Shown: positions 53,670 through 63,877 of the stretch, one piece after another | Layout of the letters: each line of letters starts with the position of its first letter | Position numbering within the stretch: position 1 is the stretch's first letter | DNA from: Enterococcus larvae | GTDB lineage: Bacteria; Bacillota; Bacilli; Lactobacillales; Enterococcaceae | DNA length: 64,000 nucleotides | Assembly: GCF_017830045.1 (NCBI RefSeq) | Contig: NZ_JAEDXU010000016.1 | Span: 22,779-86,778, forward strand | Reading direction: 5' to 3' | The notes under the pieces: generated by a model | Told to the model about the DNA's origin: nothing | What the model saw: the letters and a program-made list of their open reading frames with translations, nothing else | Database searches by the model: none | Program-made: the position numbers and the translations under genes

Positions 53670-55889
53670 TTAAACCAATTGAAACGAAGCTTCTAATGTT
53701 TCTTCGCTGTTTGGTCCGACAAAAACAATAAATGAGCCGGTTTCTACATCATAGTCCATAGAATGGGTATAGTATTTTAGCTCGTCTCGAGTGAGTATGA
53801 ATTGAACAGTTGCTGTTGTGTTCCCAGCTATCGATAGTTTTTTGAACTGTTTCAGTTCCTTGACTGGTCGGACGACCGATCCTACCACGTCTTGAATGTA
53901 AAGCTGAACAGTCTCCAGACAGTCAATACTTGATGAATTTTTTATTGTAACATTGATCAGCAACTCATCGGACATTGTTGTGTCGCTTAAGGTTAAATCT
54001 GAGTATTGAACACTACTGTAGTTCAAGCCGTAACCAAATGGGAAAAGCGGCGCATTTGGACTGTCGAGATATTTGGAAACGAAGCGTCCGGAATGGGTAG
54101 AGCTTGTCAGTGGTCGACCGGTTTTGAACTCGCTATAATAAAGCGGCAGCTGACCAACAGAATAAGGGAAGCTCATGCTCAATCTCCCTGATGGGTTGGT
54201 TTTACCGAAGAGGACATCAGCGATTGCATGTCCGCCTTCTGTTCCCGGGAACCAAACTTGCATGATTGCATCAATAGTTTCTGCTTCCTCCGTTAGAACA
54301 AGGGGACGACCGCTGATTGAGATCAAGATCGTTTTCTTGCCTAGCTCAATCAGCTGTTTCATAAATGCTCTCTGAATTTGAGGTAAGCAAATATCTGTCC
54401 GGCTGCCTGCTTCACCGCTTTGCATAGTATGCTCGCCCATTGCAAAGATGATGATATCTGCACTTCTCGCCTCTCTTAATGCATGATCTAAATGCATCGC
54501 TTTCTCTTCATCAGACATTGATAAACTATCGATCATATCTTTTGTGGCACCGAATTCCCCAAGAAATTCATAGCTTTCCAGCATATCACAACCTTTTTCA
54601 ACATGGAAATTTTCAGGCTTCAGATAGGATTCAATTCCTGTTTTGATTGAGATTGTATCAGTGGTCTTGCCATGAACAGCCCATAATCCAATCAACTCTT
54701 GGTTATCTCCATAAGGCCCGACGAGTAGAATTTTTTTATCTGTCTGTGGATCGAGTGGGAGAAGTCCGTGTTCATTTTTTAGTAGAACGATTGATTCAGC
54801 TGTCACTTTTTTTGCAAGTGCTCGATGTTCTTCTTTTAGTAATGTTTCTTTTTCTTTCTCTTCAGTTGCTCTCCGGAAAGGATCTTCAAAGAGGCCCAGA
54901 TCGTTTTTCAGCTTCAGTACCCGCAATACAGCTTGATCGATCAACTTTCCATCGATTCTGCCTTCATTTAATAACGGCTCCAGTTCATTTGCATAGCAGG
55001 GGGATTTCATATCAATATCATTAGTCGCATTTATTGCCAGATAAGCGGCTTCTTTGTTGTCTTCTGCGATACCATGATCGATCAGCTCTCTAACTGCTGC
55101 ATAATCTGAGATAATCACACCATCAAAGCCCCATTCGTCCCGAAGGATATCTTTTAGGATGAACTGATTTCCGGTAACAGGAACCCCATCATAGGTATTA
55201 AAGGAGGTCATGACCAGCTTACAGCCTGCATCTACAGCTGCCTTATAACTTGGCAGATAGTCCTGCCGCAATTTTCTTTCAGACATATCAACGGTATTAT
55301 ATTCTCTGCCGCCTTCTGCTGCACCATACGCTGCGAAGTGTTTAACACAAGAGGCAATGCCTTCTTGTTTATCAAGATCCTGTTGAAGTCCGCTGACCAT
55401 TGCTGAGGCAAAAGCAGAATTCAAGAAGCTGTCTTCTCCAGTGGATTCCAGACAGCGTCCCCAACGAGCATCTCTGACTAAATCAACCATTGGGGCGAAG
55501 GTAACATGAGCGCCGCCGGATTGAGCTTCTTTTCCAATCACTGTATAGGCTTCTTTGACTAAATCAGGATTCCATGTAGCACCTAAACCAAGTGGGATTG
55601 GGAAAACTGTGCGGTACCCGTAGATAATATCTGCCATGAAAAGCAACGGGATTTTATGGCTGGATTTCTCGAGATATTGCTGTTGGATTTCCTTTGTGTT
55701 TGCTGCACCCGCCACATTTAAAACAGAGCCGACATGTTTCAGCATATTGTCTGAGATTCCCAGCTTCTGTTGTGGGCCGACTGTCAATGCAGAGGTATTG
55801 AAGAATTCTCCTGACAGCTGTACGAGCTGACCGACTTTTTCTGTCCATGATAGAGACTCCAATAGCTTCAGTAACTTTTCTTCTTTCAT
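53670..55889 (-). CDS. GH3 beta-glycosidase (BglX type)
   Basis: A 739-aa family 3 glycoside hydrolase. Domains: N-terminal barrel (about 1-330) with WGRCLESTGEDSFLNSAFASAMVSGLQ and catalytic Asp in GFDGVIISDYAAVRELI (near 270); the alpha/beta sandwich (about 365-560) with ILLVGPYGDNQELIGLWAVHGKT and GEAGSRTDICLP; and the C-terminal fibronectin-like domain (about 640-739, VTIKNSSSIDCLETVQLYIQD). No signal peptide, so it is cytoplasmic. Beta-glucosidase or beta-xylosidase activity is usual. It follows the EIIC gene by 22 nt, implying uptake of the substrate through that transporter. Confidence 0.93.
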   Translation of the reverse strand: MKEEKLLKLLESLSWTEKVGQLVQLSGEFFNTSALTVGPQQKLGISDNMLKHVGSVLNVAGAANTKEIQQQYLEKSSHKIPLLFMADIIYGYRTVFPIPLGLGATWNPDLVKEAYTVIGKEAQSGGAHVTFAPMVDLVRDARWGRCLESTGEDSFLNSAFASAMVSGLQQDLDKQEGIASCVKHFAAYGAAEGGREYNTVDMSERKLRQDYLPSYKAAVDAGCKLVMTSFNTYDGVPVTGNQFILKDILRDEWGFDGVIISDYAAVRELIDHGIAEDNKEAAYLAINATNDIDMKSPCYANELEPLLNEGRIDGKLIDQAVLRVLKLKNDLGLFEDPFRRATEEKEKETLLKEEHRALAKKVTAESIVLLKNEHGLLPLDPQTDKKILLVGPYGDNQELIGLWAVHGKTTDTISIKTGIESYLKPENFHVEKGCDMLESYEFLGEFGATKDMIDSLSMSDEEKAMHLDHALREARSADIIIFAMGEHTMQSGEAGSRTDICLPQIQRAFMKQLIELGKKTILISISGRPLVLTEEAETIDAIMQVWFPGTEGGHAIADVLFGKTNPSGRLSMSFPYSVGQLPLYYSEFKTGRPLTSSTHSGRFVSKYLDSPNAPLFPFGYGLNYSSVQYSDLTLSDTTMSDELLINVTIKNSSSIDCLETVQLYIQDVVGSVVRPVKELKQFKKLSIAGNTTATVQFILTRDELKYYTHSMDYDVETGSFIVFVGPNSEETLEASFQLV

Positions 55890-55911
55890 GATGATGCCTC
55901 CAATATAAATA

Positions 55912-57192
55912 TTATTCTTTCTCAGCCTCTTGTTCTAGGCGATAGGTTTCATTGTCCAGTGCTTTGAACCATGGATACCATAGGATTGGAGAAAGGATAA
56001 GTTGTATGAATAATTGTAAGAGAATGATGGAAATACTTCCTTGGACAGCTGCATGGAAACCGATCGGTAGGCCGAAAATCGCCTGAACTCCTGAAAAATG
56101 AGCAACCAGCCCGGAGCGTGTCAACAGGTAAGCCAGCAGTAGTGCAATAGAATTATTTGTAATGAAAGGAACGGCTAATCTAAAATTTAAGACAAGCGGT
56201 GTCCCGAAAATAACAGGTTCAGTGATTCCGAATAGAGCAGGGATGATCGACACTTTCCCGACTTCCCGAAATTGTTTGCTTTTAGCTCTCATCATGAGTA
56301 GGACTAATCCAAGAGCCATCCCGCCCCAAGTGATGATATTGAAAAAGGCCAGTCCAGTAATATTCGGTGGTGTTTGACCAGCGGCAACAGCGTTCAGATT
56401 CTCCACATCCATTGCCATCCATAGTGCAGTAACAATCGGCATCACGACGTTTGTTCCATGAATACCGAAAAACCATAGGATTTGCTGAACGAGGGAAATA
56501 ATAATTACAGCACCGATCGATCCGCCGATTCCTTGTAAAGGCTTTTGGATAATCGTATAGACAAACTCGTGCATATTTTCAAAGGAAGTCATACTGAATA
56601 AGGAAGAAATAATGATAAACAATAGCGCAATCAGGATCGTTGGAAGAATTGATTCAAAAACCTTCGTAACCATTGGCGGTACACCGTCAGGCATTTTGAT
56701 CGTCCAGCCTTTTCGTTTGATCCCAAGATATAACCTAGCACTGACTAAACCGACAAACATTGCAGAGAAGACGCCGGGAGCGCCTAACCAAGTTGTTGGA
56801 ATCGCAGTAATCTCATCTGCTGTCGTGCCAAGTGGTGTGATGATCAGAAAACATAATAAAGAAATAATACCTGCTGAAATACCGTCTTCTGTTTCATCAA
56901 GATTCCTAACGAGCTGGTAAGCCATCAGCACAACTACATAAAGTGCCATCGCACCAATTGTGATTGCATTTAGCTTAGAAAATAGATCTGAATAGTTTGT
57001 TAGAAAAGATAGGAATGGTAGTGAGGTTGGTAAAACCATCAACAACACGGCGATCGATCCGATAAGCACCGGTCCTAAAGTACCCATCATTGCCCCTGAA
57101 ATTGCTTTAAGATACGGACTATTCCCCATTTTATCGAAGAAGGGGCTAAGCCGATCGAATAAATTACTGATCTTTGATTTCAAAAAAAACAT
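55912..57192 (-). CDS. PTS EIIC component, lactose/cellobiose family
   Basis: A 426-aa membrane permease of the Lac/Cel PTS family. About ten hydrophobic segments; the hallmark GITEPVIFGTPLVLNFRLAVPFI is near residue 320. MPDGVPPMVTKVFESILPTIL and WFFGIHGTNVV are also typical. No EIIA or EIIB gene is nearby, so partner subunits must come from elsewhere. A start oddity: AAAGGAG directly abuts the ATG at 57192, while a TTG at 57183 (codon 4) stands 9 nt away and may be the real start. Confidence 0.93.
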   Translation of the reverse strand: MFFLKSKISNLFDRLSPFFDKMGNSPYLKAISGAMMGTLGPVLIGSIAVLLMVLPTSLPFLSFLTNYSDLFSKLNAITIGAMALYVVVLMAYQLVRNLDETEDGISAGIISLLCFLIITPLGTTADEITAIPTTWLGAPGVFSAMFVGLVSARLYLGIKRKGWTIKMPDGVPPMVTKVFESILPTILIALLFIIISSLFSMTSFENMHEFVYTIIQKPLQGIGGSIGAVIIISLVQQILWFFGIHGTNVVMPIVTALWMAMDVENLNAVAAGQTPPNITGLAFFNIITWGGMALGLVLLMMRAKSKQFREVGKVSIIPALFGITEPVIFGTPLVLNFRLAVPFITNNSIALLLAYLLTRSGLVAHFSGVQAIFGLPIGFHAAVQGSISIILLQLFIQLILSPILWYPWFKALDNETYRLEQEAEKE

Positions 57193-57213
57193 CTCCTTTA
57201 GCTTTGATACCTG

Positions 57214-57240
57214 TATTATATGCGTAAGCGCTTTATATTT
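57214..57240 (-). promoter_or_regulatory. Promoter with cre-like core for the EIIC-GH3 operon
   Basis: On the minus strand TATAAT (57215-57220) is a perfect -10. Upstream in the spacer is TAAAGCGCTTACG, a cre-like AAGCGCTT core with several off-consensus flanking bases. No good -35 is present, which fits dependence on the AraC activator encoded next door. Confidence 0.45.
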
Positions 57241-57274
57241 CTTTTCGTATTTTTACGAAAAATCGGTCATATTT

Positions 57275-58096
57275 TTACTTTAAATGCTTCTGTCGGTATT
57301 GCTTAGGAGAAAGCTGGTATTCTTCTTTGAAGGCTAGATAAAAAGACTTTACATTCCCAAAACCGCATTCGTTTGAAATCGATAAGATGGTCAAATCTGT
57401 ATCTCGCAATAGAGAATAGGCTTTGTCTAAGCGAACGGACTTCAAATATTCAATGAAGGTAATTCCCATGAATTGCTTATAGTATCTTGAAAAGTAAGAG
57501 GTATTATAATTGAATGTCGTTGCGACTTCTTCTAAAGTCAGATTACGAGTATGGTTTTCTTCAATAAACTGGTTGATTTGTCCGAGCAGGTCTAAGTTTT
57601 TTACAGAACGGATTTCCTTGACTTCGACAGTAGGGACGGTAAAGGAATCCAATAGAATGGAAAAAAGTGTATAGATTTTACTGATTACCAAAGCTCGGCT
57701 GGCGATGGTATCCTGCAGATAGATGCGTCGAATTTCTTTGATCAGTTTTGTTGATCCGAGACTTTCAGATAGGTTTTTTTCGAAATAAATCGATTGAGCA
57801 TAGGTATCTTCAGTGATCTTCTTTATAAAGCTCAGTGGGAGTTGAATAACAAACACCTGACTTGGTTCAGGTGTTTTTGTCGAGTGGATAATGTTGCTGT
57901 TGATGAGAAACAGTTCGTTCTTCCTTACTTGATAGGTTGATTGAGGATACCTTATTTCCAATAAGCCATCCAGACAGAACAGTAGCTCTAGGCTGCTGTG
58001 CCAATGGGGGAGAATCAGTTTTTCTGTATCTGTAGAGTGAAACTCAAATATTTTGAAGGGGTACTTTTTACTGGGAATGATTTTTTCGTGCTTCAT
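57275..58096 (-). CDS. AraC-family regulator, GH3/EIIC locus
   Basis: A 273-aa regulator: N-terminal cupin (IFEFHSTDTEKLILPHWHSSLELLFCLDGLLEIRYPQSTYQVRKNELFLINSNIIHST) and C-terminal AraC HTH (LEEVATTFNYNTSYFSRYYKQFMGITFIEYLKSVRLDKAYSLLRDTDLTILSISNECGFGNVKSFYLAFKEEYQLSPKQYRQKH). Start is the ATG at 58096 with AGGAGG 9 nt upstream; the open frame to 58267 adds 57 poorly coding residues. It precedes the EIIC-GH3 pair on the same strand, likely as its activator. Confidence 0.9.
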   Translation of the reverse strand: MKHEKIIPSKKYPFKIFEFHSTDTEKLILPHWHSSLELLFCLDGLLEIRYPQSTYQVRKNELFLINSNIIHSTKTPEPSQVFVIQLPLSFIKKITEDTYAQSIYFEKNLSESLGSTKLIKEIRRIYLQDTIASRALVISKIYTLFSILLDSFTVPTVEVKEIRSVKNLDLLGQINQFIEENHTRNLTLEEVATTFNYNTSYFSRYYKQFMGITFIEYLKSVRLDKAYSLLRDTDLTILSISNECGFGNVKSFYLAFKEEYQLSPKQYRQKHLK

Positions 58097-58476
58097 GCAC
58101 AGATTCCTCCTAATGGAATTTTTAAGACAGTACGTGAATAGAAAAGGAGCAGGATATACGAACAATCGCAGTAGGAAAATGTCGATTGATTCAGTGATCC
58201 TGTCCTCTTTATTTATGTGAAATATGTTAAATAAATAACAGTAAACTCTATTTCTTTTACCATGCAATCATTCTTCGTGCGATGACTCTTTAGCGGAAGT
58301 CATATAGCAGATAATAGACAAGACTTATCTTTTTCATTATCAGGCATATGAATGGTTTGGACAAATATATGAATCCTCTTAAATGAATGCCGACTGCTTC
58401 TAATTATTTTGCTATACACAGATCACTCTTCGTGTGTTGAACCTTTAATCGGACTCAGATAGAAAGAAGGATTGAG
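58097..58476. other. Intergenic region between two AraC genes with a diverged direct repeat
   Basis: 380 nt with no gene. Two related segments lie about 153 nt apart: around 58267-58303 (ATCATTCTTCGTGCGATGAC then CTTTAGCGGAAGTCATATA) and around 58420-58456 (ATCACTCTTCGTGTGTTGAA then CTTTAATCGGACTCAGATA). They could be paired regulator-binding regions or a decayed duplication. I see no terminator with a T run. Confidence 0.5.
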
Positions 58477-59346
58477 CTAACCGATTTTCCTGTAAACGCT
58501 AGGAGACAAGCCAGTCCTCTTTTTGAATAAACGACTGAAATAAGCAAAATTATCCAAACCGATCTCCAGTGCGATTTCTTGAATGGATCGATCGGAATAA
58601 CGCAGTAAGTCCTTGGCATAAGATATCTTTTTATTGATTTGATAGTTGATTGGCGGCTGTCCGATATAGCGTGAAAAGTTTTTATTCAATTGATATTTAT
58701 TGACGTGAAAAAGCTTTTCCAGCTGTTCCATCGAAATATTCTCCTTAAAATGCTGATCCAAGTAATCCTTCATTGCGAGTACATGATCGGGGATTTCTTC
58801 GTATGTGAAGTCCAGCTGGTTCTTTTGGAGAAGCAGTTCGTTCAACAGCTGATGAAGTAAGACCGAGCTTTGGTAATCAGTCTGCGCATGCTGACTTTCC
58901 TGTAACAGCAATAACTGATTAATGATTAGATGAATCGGATTATTCAAGGGAGCTGTCTCTGTATGAAAAACATTGGTTCCATTTTTCATGAATTCCTGAT
59001 AGAAAGCTTCAGAAGTTCCACCGAAAAAATGAACCCAATCCATTTCCCAGGGCTCGTCACTAATCGTTTGATAATGCTGATAGTCTCGACAATCAATGAA
59101 AAAAATATCACCTGCTTTAATCAAAAATTCTTGATCATTATAAACAAGCTGACCTTGTCCGGAATGTGTAAATTTCATCAGAAAAGAAGGCAAATTTGCT
59201 CGTTCTGTAAAGTAAGGGCGATGGGCTTTGAAGTGACCGATTTCCTGAACATAATAAAAGAGATCTCGGCTTTTTTGATCAGGTGTATTGATGTAGCGAG
59301 TGGAGTCTGGGCTCCAAGAATGGTTTGCTTTTTCCCAATAAGTCAT
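58477..59346 (-). CDS. AraC-family regulator of the rhamnose operon (RhaS/RhaR-like)
   Basis: A 289-aa AraC-type protein: cupin part (LPSFLMKFTHSGQGQLVYNDQEFLIKAGDIFFIDCRDYQHY, about 50-95) and C-terminal double HTH (MEQLEKLFHVNKYQLNKNFSRYIGQPPINYQINKKISYAKDLLRYSDRSIQEIALEIGLDNFAYFSRLFKKRTGLSPSVYRK). It is divergent from rhaB, so regulation of the rhamnose genes is likely, as in RhaS. Ribosome site AAAGGAG upstream. Confidence 0.9.
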   Translation of the reverse strand: MTYWEKANHSWSPDSTRYINTPDQKSRDLFYYVQEIGHFKAHRPYFTERANLPSFLMKFTHSGQGQLVYNDQEFLIKAGDIFFIDCRDYQHYQTISDEPWEMDWVHFFGGTSEAFYQEFMKNGTNVFHTETAPLNNPIHLIINQLLLLQESQHAQTDYQSSVLLHQLLNELLLQKNQLDFTYEEIPDHVLAMKDYLDQHFKENISMEQLEKLFHVNKYQLNKNFSRYIGQPPINYQINKKISYAKDLLRYSDRSIQEIALEIGLDNFAYFSRLFKKRTGLSPSVYRKIG

Positions 59347-59644
59347 TGTCAGGCTCCTTTCTAATGCAAATCTCGTTAAGCATGTACAAAGTCAATCATT
59401 TTATCTCCAGATCTAGGTAAGAAGACAATCCATATTTATGGCGTACAGACTAAGAAATTACTAGTTATTTACTCAATGAAATTTATATACCAATATAGTG
59501 CAATTATATATCAAAATTGTGCGATGTAAAAGAGTCGGATTGATACTATTATTACATTGTAAACATTTATGTAATACGCTTTATTGAAAACAAATGAGAT
59601 CGCTTTAATTTGGACACCAAAAAAGTGAAATAGAAGGTGATAAA
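59347..59644 (+). promoter_or_regulatory. Divergent rhamnose control region
   Basis: 298 nt between the regulator and rhaB. A perfect inverted repeat ATTACAT ... ATGTAAT (59551-59557 and 59569-59575, 11-nt spacer) is a candidate AraC-protein or repressor site. TTGAAAACAAATG and GAGATCGCTTTAA near 59585-59605 are cre-like at best. AGAAGGTG precedes the rhaB ATG. Confidence 0.5.
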
Positions 59645-61111
59645 ATGACAAAAACCTATATTGCGGTGGATATCGGTGCTTCTAGCGGCCGCTTGATGAA
59701 AAGTGAATTTCTGGCAGATGGCCGGATAACTTTAGAAGAGATCCATCGTTTTAAAAATGGATTTAGAATGAAGGATGGACATGATCGTTGGGGAATCAAT
59801 CGATTGATCAACGAAATTCTTATAGGTCTGGAAAAGCTAAAGAAATCCGGTATTACTGATTGTTATGTAGGAATAGATACATGGGCAGTCGATTATTGCT
59901 TGATCGATAAAGCAGGAGAGTTGTTGGAGGAGCCGATCTCCTATAGAGACGCACGGACAGAGACTGCAGTCAGCCAATTTTCTGCGGAGTATTCTTTGGA
60001 AAAGCTTTATGAGAAAACCGGCATTCAGATTCAGCCCTTCAATACGATTTTTCAACTGTTTATAGAAAAGCAAGAGAAGCTCAACGCTGCAGACCAACTG
60101 TTACTGATTCCTGATTATCTGGGTTATGTCTTTACAGGAAGAGCAGTAACAGAGAAAACAAATGCTTCAACGATGCAGCTGCTTAATCCGGAGTCTCAGG
60201 ATTGGGATGAAGAATTACTGGAATTGGCTGGTATCAAGAAAGAGCAGTTGCCGCCATTGAGCGATTCAGGAGCTGTTTTAGGTGAGTTGATGAAAGAAAA
60301 ATTTCCCGCCTATGATTTGCCGGACGCGATGTTCATTACAGTGGCTACTCATGATACAGCTTCAGCGGTTATTGGTACGCCGGGAGCTGGGGAAGAGTGG
60401 GCCTATATCAGCAGCGGCACTTGGTCATTACTTGGAATTGAAACAACGCTATTCAATGTTTCAAGAGAAGCCTTTTTCGAAAATTATACAAACGAGTGGG
60501 GCGCACATAATACGATTCGCTTTTTAAAAAACATCATGGGTATGTGGTTGATTCAAGAGGTTGCTCGAATGCAGGAATACCAGTACAGCTATGCAGAGTT
60601 AGCCGATCTGGCAGCAGAAGCACCGGCATTTCAACAGTTTATTGATGTAAACGATCCGACCTTTCTTAATCCAGATAATATGATCGAGGCAATTCAGACC
60701 TACTGTCGAAAGACAGAGCAGAAGGTTCCAAAAACGGCTGGGGAACTGGCTCGATGTATTTACGATAATCTGGCGCTTTGTTATGCGGTAGAGCTTGAGA
60801 AGATGGAACAGCTGACAGGGACGGGGAGGAAAATCGATCGGCTGCACATTGTTGGCGGGGGTTCGAACAATCGCTTTTTGAATCAGTTGACGGCAAATGC
60901 TGCTGGGATAGCAGTTGAAGCAGGTCCGGGGGAAGCAACAGCTATTGGGAATATTCTGATTCAAATGATCACAACCGGTATTTTTAGTGATTTAGCGGAG
61001 GCTCGTAAAGTGATTCGCCGCTCATTCGATATTTCAGTTCATGAACCAGAAGCTTTTGATCAAACAATCATAGCGAATTATAAAAAATTTTTAAAGGGAG
61101 CGAATAGCTAA
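59645..61111 (+). CDS. rhaB: Rhamnulokinase
   Basis: A 488-aa FGGY-type kinase that phosphorylates L-rhamnulose at C1. It has AVDIGASSGRLM (phosphate 1, near residue 8), DRWGINRLINEI, GIDTWAVDYCLID, the ATHDTASAVIG motif (near 240), SSGTWSLLGIE, and ELTGTGRKIDRLHIVGGGSNNRFLNQLTANAAG (near 395-430). Length and pattern fit RhaB of Firmicutes. First gene of the rha operon; stop and next ATG are adjacent. Confidence 0.96.
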   Translation: MTKTYIAVDIGASSGRLMKSEFLADGRITLEEIHRFKNGFRMKDGHDRWGINRLINEILIGLEKLKKSGITDCYVGIDTWAVDYCLIDKAGELLEEPISYRDARTETAVSQFSAEYSLEKLYEKTGIQIQPFNTIFQLFIEKQEKLNAADQLLLIPDYLGYVFTGRAVTEKTNASTMQLLNPESQDWDEELLELAGIKKEQLPPLSDSGAVLGELMKEKFPAYDLPDAMFITVATHDTASAVIGTPGAGEEWAYISSGTWSLLGIETTLFNVSREAFFENYTNEWGAHNTIRFLKNIMGMWLIQEVARMQEYQYSYAELADLAAEAPAFQQFIDVNDPTFLNPDNMIEAIQTYCRKTEQKVPKTAGELARCIYDNLALCYAVELEKMEQLTGTGRKIDRLHIVGGGSNNRFLNQLTANAAGIAVEAGPGEATAIGNILIQMITTGIFSDLAEARKVIRRSFDISVHEPEAFDQTIIANYKKFLKGANS

Positions 61112-62395
61112 ATGACAGTTAAACAACGATATGAAGAAGCGAAAAAGAAATATGCAGCACTTGGTGTAGATACAGATGCTGTAATGGAAAAAATGAATGA
61201 GGTAAAAATCTCCATGCATGTCTGGCAGGGAGACGATATCAAAGGGTTTTTAAGTGATGCGGAACTTTCAGGAGGAATCTCAGTAACCGGGAACTATCCA
61301 GGGGCAGCGCGTACACCCGAGGAATTGCGTCAAGACCTTGAAAAAGCATATGCAATGATTCCTGGAAATCATAAGCTGAACTTACATGCCATCTATCTTG
61401 ATACAGAGGAACAGGTGGACCTGAATGAGATCGAGCCAAAGCATTTTGAAAAATGGGTATCTTGGGCAAAGGAACAGGGCTTAGGTCTCGATTTCAATCC
61501 GACATTTTTCTCTCATCCAATGTATAAAGATGGATTCACTCTTGCCTCTGCGGATAAAGAGGTTCGTGATTTCTGGATCGAACATGGAAAGCGCTCAAGA
61601 AAGGTTGCAGAATATTTTGGGAAGGAACTTGGGCAGGTCTGTGTCAATAATTTCTGGGTGCCGGATGGTTTTAAAGACAATCCAATCGATCGCTTAGCAC
61701 CAAGAAGAAGATTGATGGAATCTCTTGATGAAATTTTCTCAGAAAAACTAGATGAGCAGTATACGTTGGACGCAGTGGAAAGTAAGCTCTTCGGGATTGG
61801 TGCAGAAGCATACACTGTTGGTTCCCATGAATTTTATATGGGCTATGGATTAACGAGAAATAAGCTAGTGTGTCTTGATGCAGGACATTTCCATCCGACT
61901 GAAGTTATTTCAAACAAGCTGTCTTCTCTGTCTCTTTTCAGTGAAGGAATCTTACTGCACGTCAGCCGCCCGATTCGTTGGGACAGTGATCATGTGGTGA
62001 TCATGGATGATGAGCTTCAGGAAATCGGTAGAGAGCTAGTTCGCAACGATTTATTGCCAATGACGAATATCGGTCTGGATTTCTTTGATGCAACAATCAA
62101 TCGAGTGGCAGCTTGGGTAATTGGTACACGCAATACACAAAAAGCAATTATGAAAGCCATGCTTGAACCGATTGAATCTTTGAAGGAAATTGAGTTGTCG
62201 GGAGATTATACAACACGTTTGGCGATGATTGAAGAGCTGAAGGACTTCCCGTTTGCAGACGTCTGGAATTATTACTGTGAATCAAATGGTGTACCAGTAG
62301 GTTTAGATTGGCTGCCGGAAGTGAAAGAGTACGAAAAAAATATTTTGAGTGCACGTGAAGCAACAGCGGGAAAAGACAGCTGTCGGTTTTCATAA
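61112..62395 (+). CDS. rhaA: L-rhamnose isomerase
   Basis: A 427-aa metal-dependent barrel enzyme that converts L-rhamnose to L-rhamnulose. Features: [14 protein letters not shown] (near 30), [65 protein letters not shown] (near 190), [33 protein letters not shown] (near 265, metal ligands). Starts directly after the rhaB stop; AAAGGGAG serves as ribosome site. Confidence 0.97.
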   Translation: MTVKQRYEEAKKKYAALGVDTDAVMEKMNEVKISMHVWQGDDIKGFLSDAELSGGISVTGNYPGAARTPEELRQDLEKAYAMIPGNHKLNLHAIYLDTEEQVDLNEIEPKHFEKWVSWAKEQGLGLDFNPTFFSHPMYKDGFTLASADKEVRDFWIEHGKRSRKVAEYFGKELGQVCVNNFWVPDGFKDNPIDRLAPRRRLMESLDEIFSEKLDEQYTLDAVESKLFGIGAEAYTVGSHEFYMGYGLTRNKLVCLDAGHFHPTEVISNKLSSLSLFSEGILLHVSRPIRWDSDHVVIMDDELQEIGRELVRNDLLPMTNIGLDFFDATINRVAAWVIGTRNTQKAIMKAMLEPIESLKEIELSGDYTTRLAMIEELKDFPFADVWNYYCESNGVPVGLDWLPEVKEYEKNILSAREATAGKDSCRFS

Positions 62396-62448
62396 GCATT
62401 GATGAAATAGAAACGGATGAAAATGACCGAGGAGAGAGTGATTCAATA

Positions 62449-63276
62449 ATGAAAAAATTAGATATTTTACAAGCGCCATTTGTACGTGAAATGGTGGATA
62501 CAACAGCAAACCTTTACCGCTTGGGTTGGGATGAACGTAACGGTGGAAATATTTCGTATTTGTTAAAAGAAGAAGAGATTTTACCATTCCTTGATCCGAA
62601 AGAAATCGTAAGAACGATCCCGATGATTTTTGACGGAAGTAAATTGGCTGGAAAATATTTCATCGTTACTGGTTCAGGAAAATATTTCAAAAATGTTTGT
62701 GATGCGCCATCAGAAAATCTTGGTGTGGTACGTGTCAGTAAAGATGGAAAAGCTGTGGAGCTGTTATGGGGACTGGAGCATGATGCCGTTCCAACAAGCG
62801 AACTGCCAAGTCATTTCATGAGTCATATTGCCCGTTTGGAGGTTGATCCTGAAAATCGGATCATCATGCACAACCATGCTAGCCATTTGTTGGCTATGAG
62901 TTTTACCCATGAGTTGGACGAAAAAGCATTTACACGTACATTGTGGCAGATGTGTACGGAATGTTTGGTAGTCTTTCCTGAGGGCGTATCGATCATTCCC
63001 TGGTTGGTTCCTGGGACGAATGAAATCGGAGAGGCAACTGCTGCTAAAATGAAAGCAACTCGTTTAGTCTTATGGCCGCAGCACGGAATCTATGGTGCCG
63101 GTAAGGATATGGATGAAGTATTCGGCTTGATCGAAACAGCTGAGAAGGCGGCAGAAGTTTACACGTATGTGTGCGCTCAAGGCGGTGTGAAGCAAACAAT
63201 CACAGATGAAAACCTTTGGGCATTGGCAGAGGCCTTTGGTGTTGAGCCCAAAGCCGGCTACCTGAAAGCGAAATAG
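62449..63276 (+). CDS. rhaD: Rhamnulose-1-phosphate aldolase
   Basis: A 275-aa class II zinc aldolase that cleaves rhamnulose-1-phosphate to DHAP and L-lactaldehyde. [14 protein letters not shown] (near 25), the Zn-binding HNHASH (near 140) and the later [30 protein letters not shown] (near 210) are as expected. It lies 53 nt after rhaA. Confidence 0.96.
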   Translation: MKKLDILQAPFVREMVDTTANLYRLGWDERNGGNISYLLKEEEILPFLDPKEIVRTIPMIFDGSKLAGKYFIVTGSGKYFKNVCDAPSENLGVVRVSKDGKAVELLWGLEHDAVPTSELPSHFMSHIARLEVDPENRIIMHNHASHLLAMSFTHELDEKAFTRTLWQMCTECLVVFPEGVSIIPWLVPGTNEIGEATAAKMKATRLVLWPQHGIYGAGKDMDEVFGLIETAEKAAEVYTYVCAQGGVKQTITDENLWALAEAFGVEPKAGYLKAK

Positions 63277-63288
63277 GAGTATTTTATT

Positions 63289-63600
63289 ATGGTAAAGAAA
63301 GCAGTAAGAATGAAGGTCTATCCTGATAAGCATGAAGAGTATAAGAAGCGACATGATGAGCTGTGGCCGGAGATGGAACAAATGCTGAAGGAGCATGGCG
63401 CTCTTAGTTACTCCATTTTTCTGGATATAGAAACAAGCACGTTATTCGGCTATCTTGAGATTGAAGATGAAATTCGTTGGTCACAAACAGCTCAGACAGA
63501 AATCAATCAAAAATGGTGGACTCATATGGAGGACATCATGGAGACAAATCCAGATCATTCACCAGTAGCGGTAGATTTATTGCCTGTTTTTGAACTGTAA
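63289..63600 (+). CDS. rhaM: L-rhamnose mutarotase
   Basis: A 103-aa ferredoxin-like fold enzyme that interconverts rhamnose anomers for RhaA. Pattern AVRMKVYPDKHEEYKKRHDELWPEMEQMLKEHGALSYSIFLDIETSTLFGYLEIED and the WWTHMEDIMETNPDHSP ending are diagnostic. AGGAG 9 nt upstream of the ATG. Confidence 0.95.
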   Translation: MVKKAVRMKVYPDKHEEYKKRHDELWPEMEQMLKEHGALSYSIFLDIETSTLFGYLEIEDEIRWSQTAQTEINQKWWTHMEDIMETNPDHSPVAVDLLPVFEL

Positions 63601-63621
63601 AAACATGAAAGAGCTTTGACT

Positions 63622-63676
63622 ATATTTTCGAGAGAAAATGCTTTAGCTTGATGCTGATTATTTTTTCTCGAAATAT
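63622..63676 (+). terminator. Hairpin after rhaM
   Basis: Arms about 63622-63639 (ATATTTTCGAGAGAAAAT) and 63660-63676 are largely complementary; a T run is lacking, so it may be partial termination before the reductase gene. Confidence 0.5.
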
Positions 63677-63720
63677 CATTTATTCAGTCATGGAACAGCG
63701 GATATGTTAAAATAAACAGT

Positions 63721-63735
63721 GTGCAGCGCTTACAA
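63721..63735 (+). promoter_or_regulatory. Cre-like site before the reductase gene
   Basis: TGCAGCGCTTACA has the CcpA core AGCGCTT and a 3' CA, with off-consensus bases at the 5' end. It is about 145 nt before the ATG. Weak support. Confidence 0.3.
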
Positions 63736-63877
63736 TCCAGAAGATATAATCGCTATAGTTAGATTAGAACATAAACATTATATAGATTTTTAAAGTTAAG
63801 TGATGAAGCTGCTATCGATACTTCAATTACTTAAAAATATATTTGTGAAAAAACACACATGAGGAGGAAAAGGGTAC

